Origin: Alkalimonas sp.
GTDB lineage: Bacteria > Pseudomonadota > Gammaproteobacteria > Enterobacterales > Alteromonadaceae
DNA length: 6,582 nt
Direction of reading: 5' to 3'
Assembly (NCBI GenBank): GCA_022565655.1
Contig: JAIUMG010000187.1
Span: 1-6,582 of the forward strand
Shown here: positions 6,295-6,582 of the stretch, piece after piece
Numbering within the stretch: position 1 is the first letter of the stretch
How the letters are laid out: the number at the start of each line of letters is the position of its first letter
Translations under genes and position numbers: made by a program
The notes under the pieces: generated by a model
Told to the model about the DNA's origin: nothing
What the model saw: the letters and a program-made list of their open reading frames with translations, nothing else
Database searches by the model: none

Positions 6295-6582
6295 ATGGAT
6301 TCAGTGACTCAGGCAGCACTTGGTGCGGCGGTTGCTGTTGCTGTAGTTGGCAAGCGAAGCTCGATAAAAAAAGCAGCGCTTTGGGGAGCAGCCATCGGCA
6401 CCTTGCCCGATCTGGATGTGCTGATTAACTATGGTGATGATCTGAGTAACATGGTGCGCCACCGCGGTGAAAGCCATGCCCTGTTTTACCAAACGCTGAT
6501 TGCTCCTGTCATTGCCTGGCTAATTTGCCGCTGGCATCAGCAGATGGACCAGTTTAAACACTGGTGGCTAGCCACCTGGCTG
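6295..6582 (+). CDS. membrane-bound metal-dependent hydrolase, YdjM/YbcI-like (DUF457), cut by right edge
   Basis: The first 96 residues are present and the frame is open at the edge. The protein starts MDSVTQAALGAAVAVAV, followed by KKAALWGAAIGTLPDLDVLI (25-44), MVRHRGESHAL (53-63) and a hydrophobic segment LIAPVIAWLI (68-77). Small-residue-rich first helix, a TLPDLD motif and an HRGxSH motif are typical of the COG1988/DUF457 family of inner-membrane metal-dependent hydrolases. Asp39, Asp41, His56 and His61 are likely metal ligands. The physiological substrate in this family is mostly unknown, although one member, YfhP/LexA-regulated YdjM, is linked to stress responses. I see no independent ribosome binding site; the ATG directly follows the cupin TAA, so it probably depends on translation of the cupin gene. 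The family assignment is good; the missing C-terminal part prevents a length check. Confidence 0.82.
   Translation, partial: MDSVTQAALGAAVAVAVVGKRSSIKKAALWGAAIGTLPDLDVLINYGDDLSNMVRHRGESHALFYQTLIAPVIAWLICRWHQQMDQFKHWWLATWL

Noticed and set aside
6301..6492. A 63-residue leftward frame opposite the membrane hydrolase
   Set aside because: It is antisense to a gene with clear family motifs (TLPDLD, HRGxSH), and shows no ribosome binding site or recognisable features.

Overview
The window looks like ordinary chromosomal DNA from a Gram-negative gammaproteobacterium. It has a close RluF-type 23S rRNA pseudouridine synthase, a full-length CpdB-type nucleotidase with a lipoprotein signal, several Sec signal peptides, E. 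coli-like sigma70 promoter hexamers and AGGAG-type ribosome binding sites. Base composition is near balanced. The gene mix is reminiscent of marine or alkaliphilic Alteromonadales/Chromatiaceae-type genomes (Rheinheimera or Alkalimonas-like), but that placement is an impression and not a demonstrated assignment.

Left part (1-1604): two leftward genes. The upstream one (824-1399) encodes a small secreted protein I do not recognise. The downstream one (779 to beyond the left edge) encodes a DUF1028-family protein with the start of its usual C-terminal domain. A gap of about 200 bp separates this pair from the rightward gene at 1605, which encodes an exported metallo-beta-lactamase-fold hydrolase with a complete dinuclear metal site.

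Middle part (1605-5361): the hydrolase gene converges with a leftward rluF-like gene, with only 4 bp between stop codons. The apparent terminator of the hydrolase gene lies inside the last codons of rluF. Upstream of rluF, on the same strand, is a 650-residue CpdB-type 2',3'-cyclic-nucleotide phosphodiesterase/3'-nucleotidase predicted to be an outer-membrane lipoprotein. A short hairpin terminator and a separate promoter between cpdB and rluF suggest that they are separate transcription units. cpdB has a strong promoter with a perfect, extended -10 element.

Right part (5362-6582): divergent from cpdB are three rightward genes. These are an unrecognised 91-residue protein, a small single-domain cupin with an intact metal-binding set, and the start of a YdjM/YbcI-like (DUF457-type) membrane metal-dependent hydrolase that runs off the right edge. 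The last two are probably translationally coupled, because the cupin stop codon is immediately followed by the next ATG.

I see no CRISPR array, insertion sequence, phage gene, tRNA, rRNA or toxin-antitoxin pair. There is no convincing sign of a new multi-gene system. The most useful leads are the coding-embedded terminator, the lipoprotein form of CpdB and the two unrecognised small proteins.
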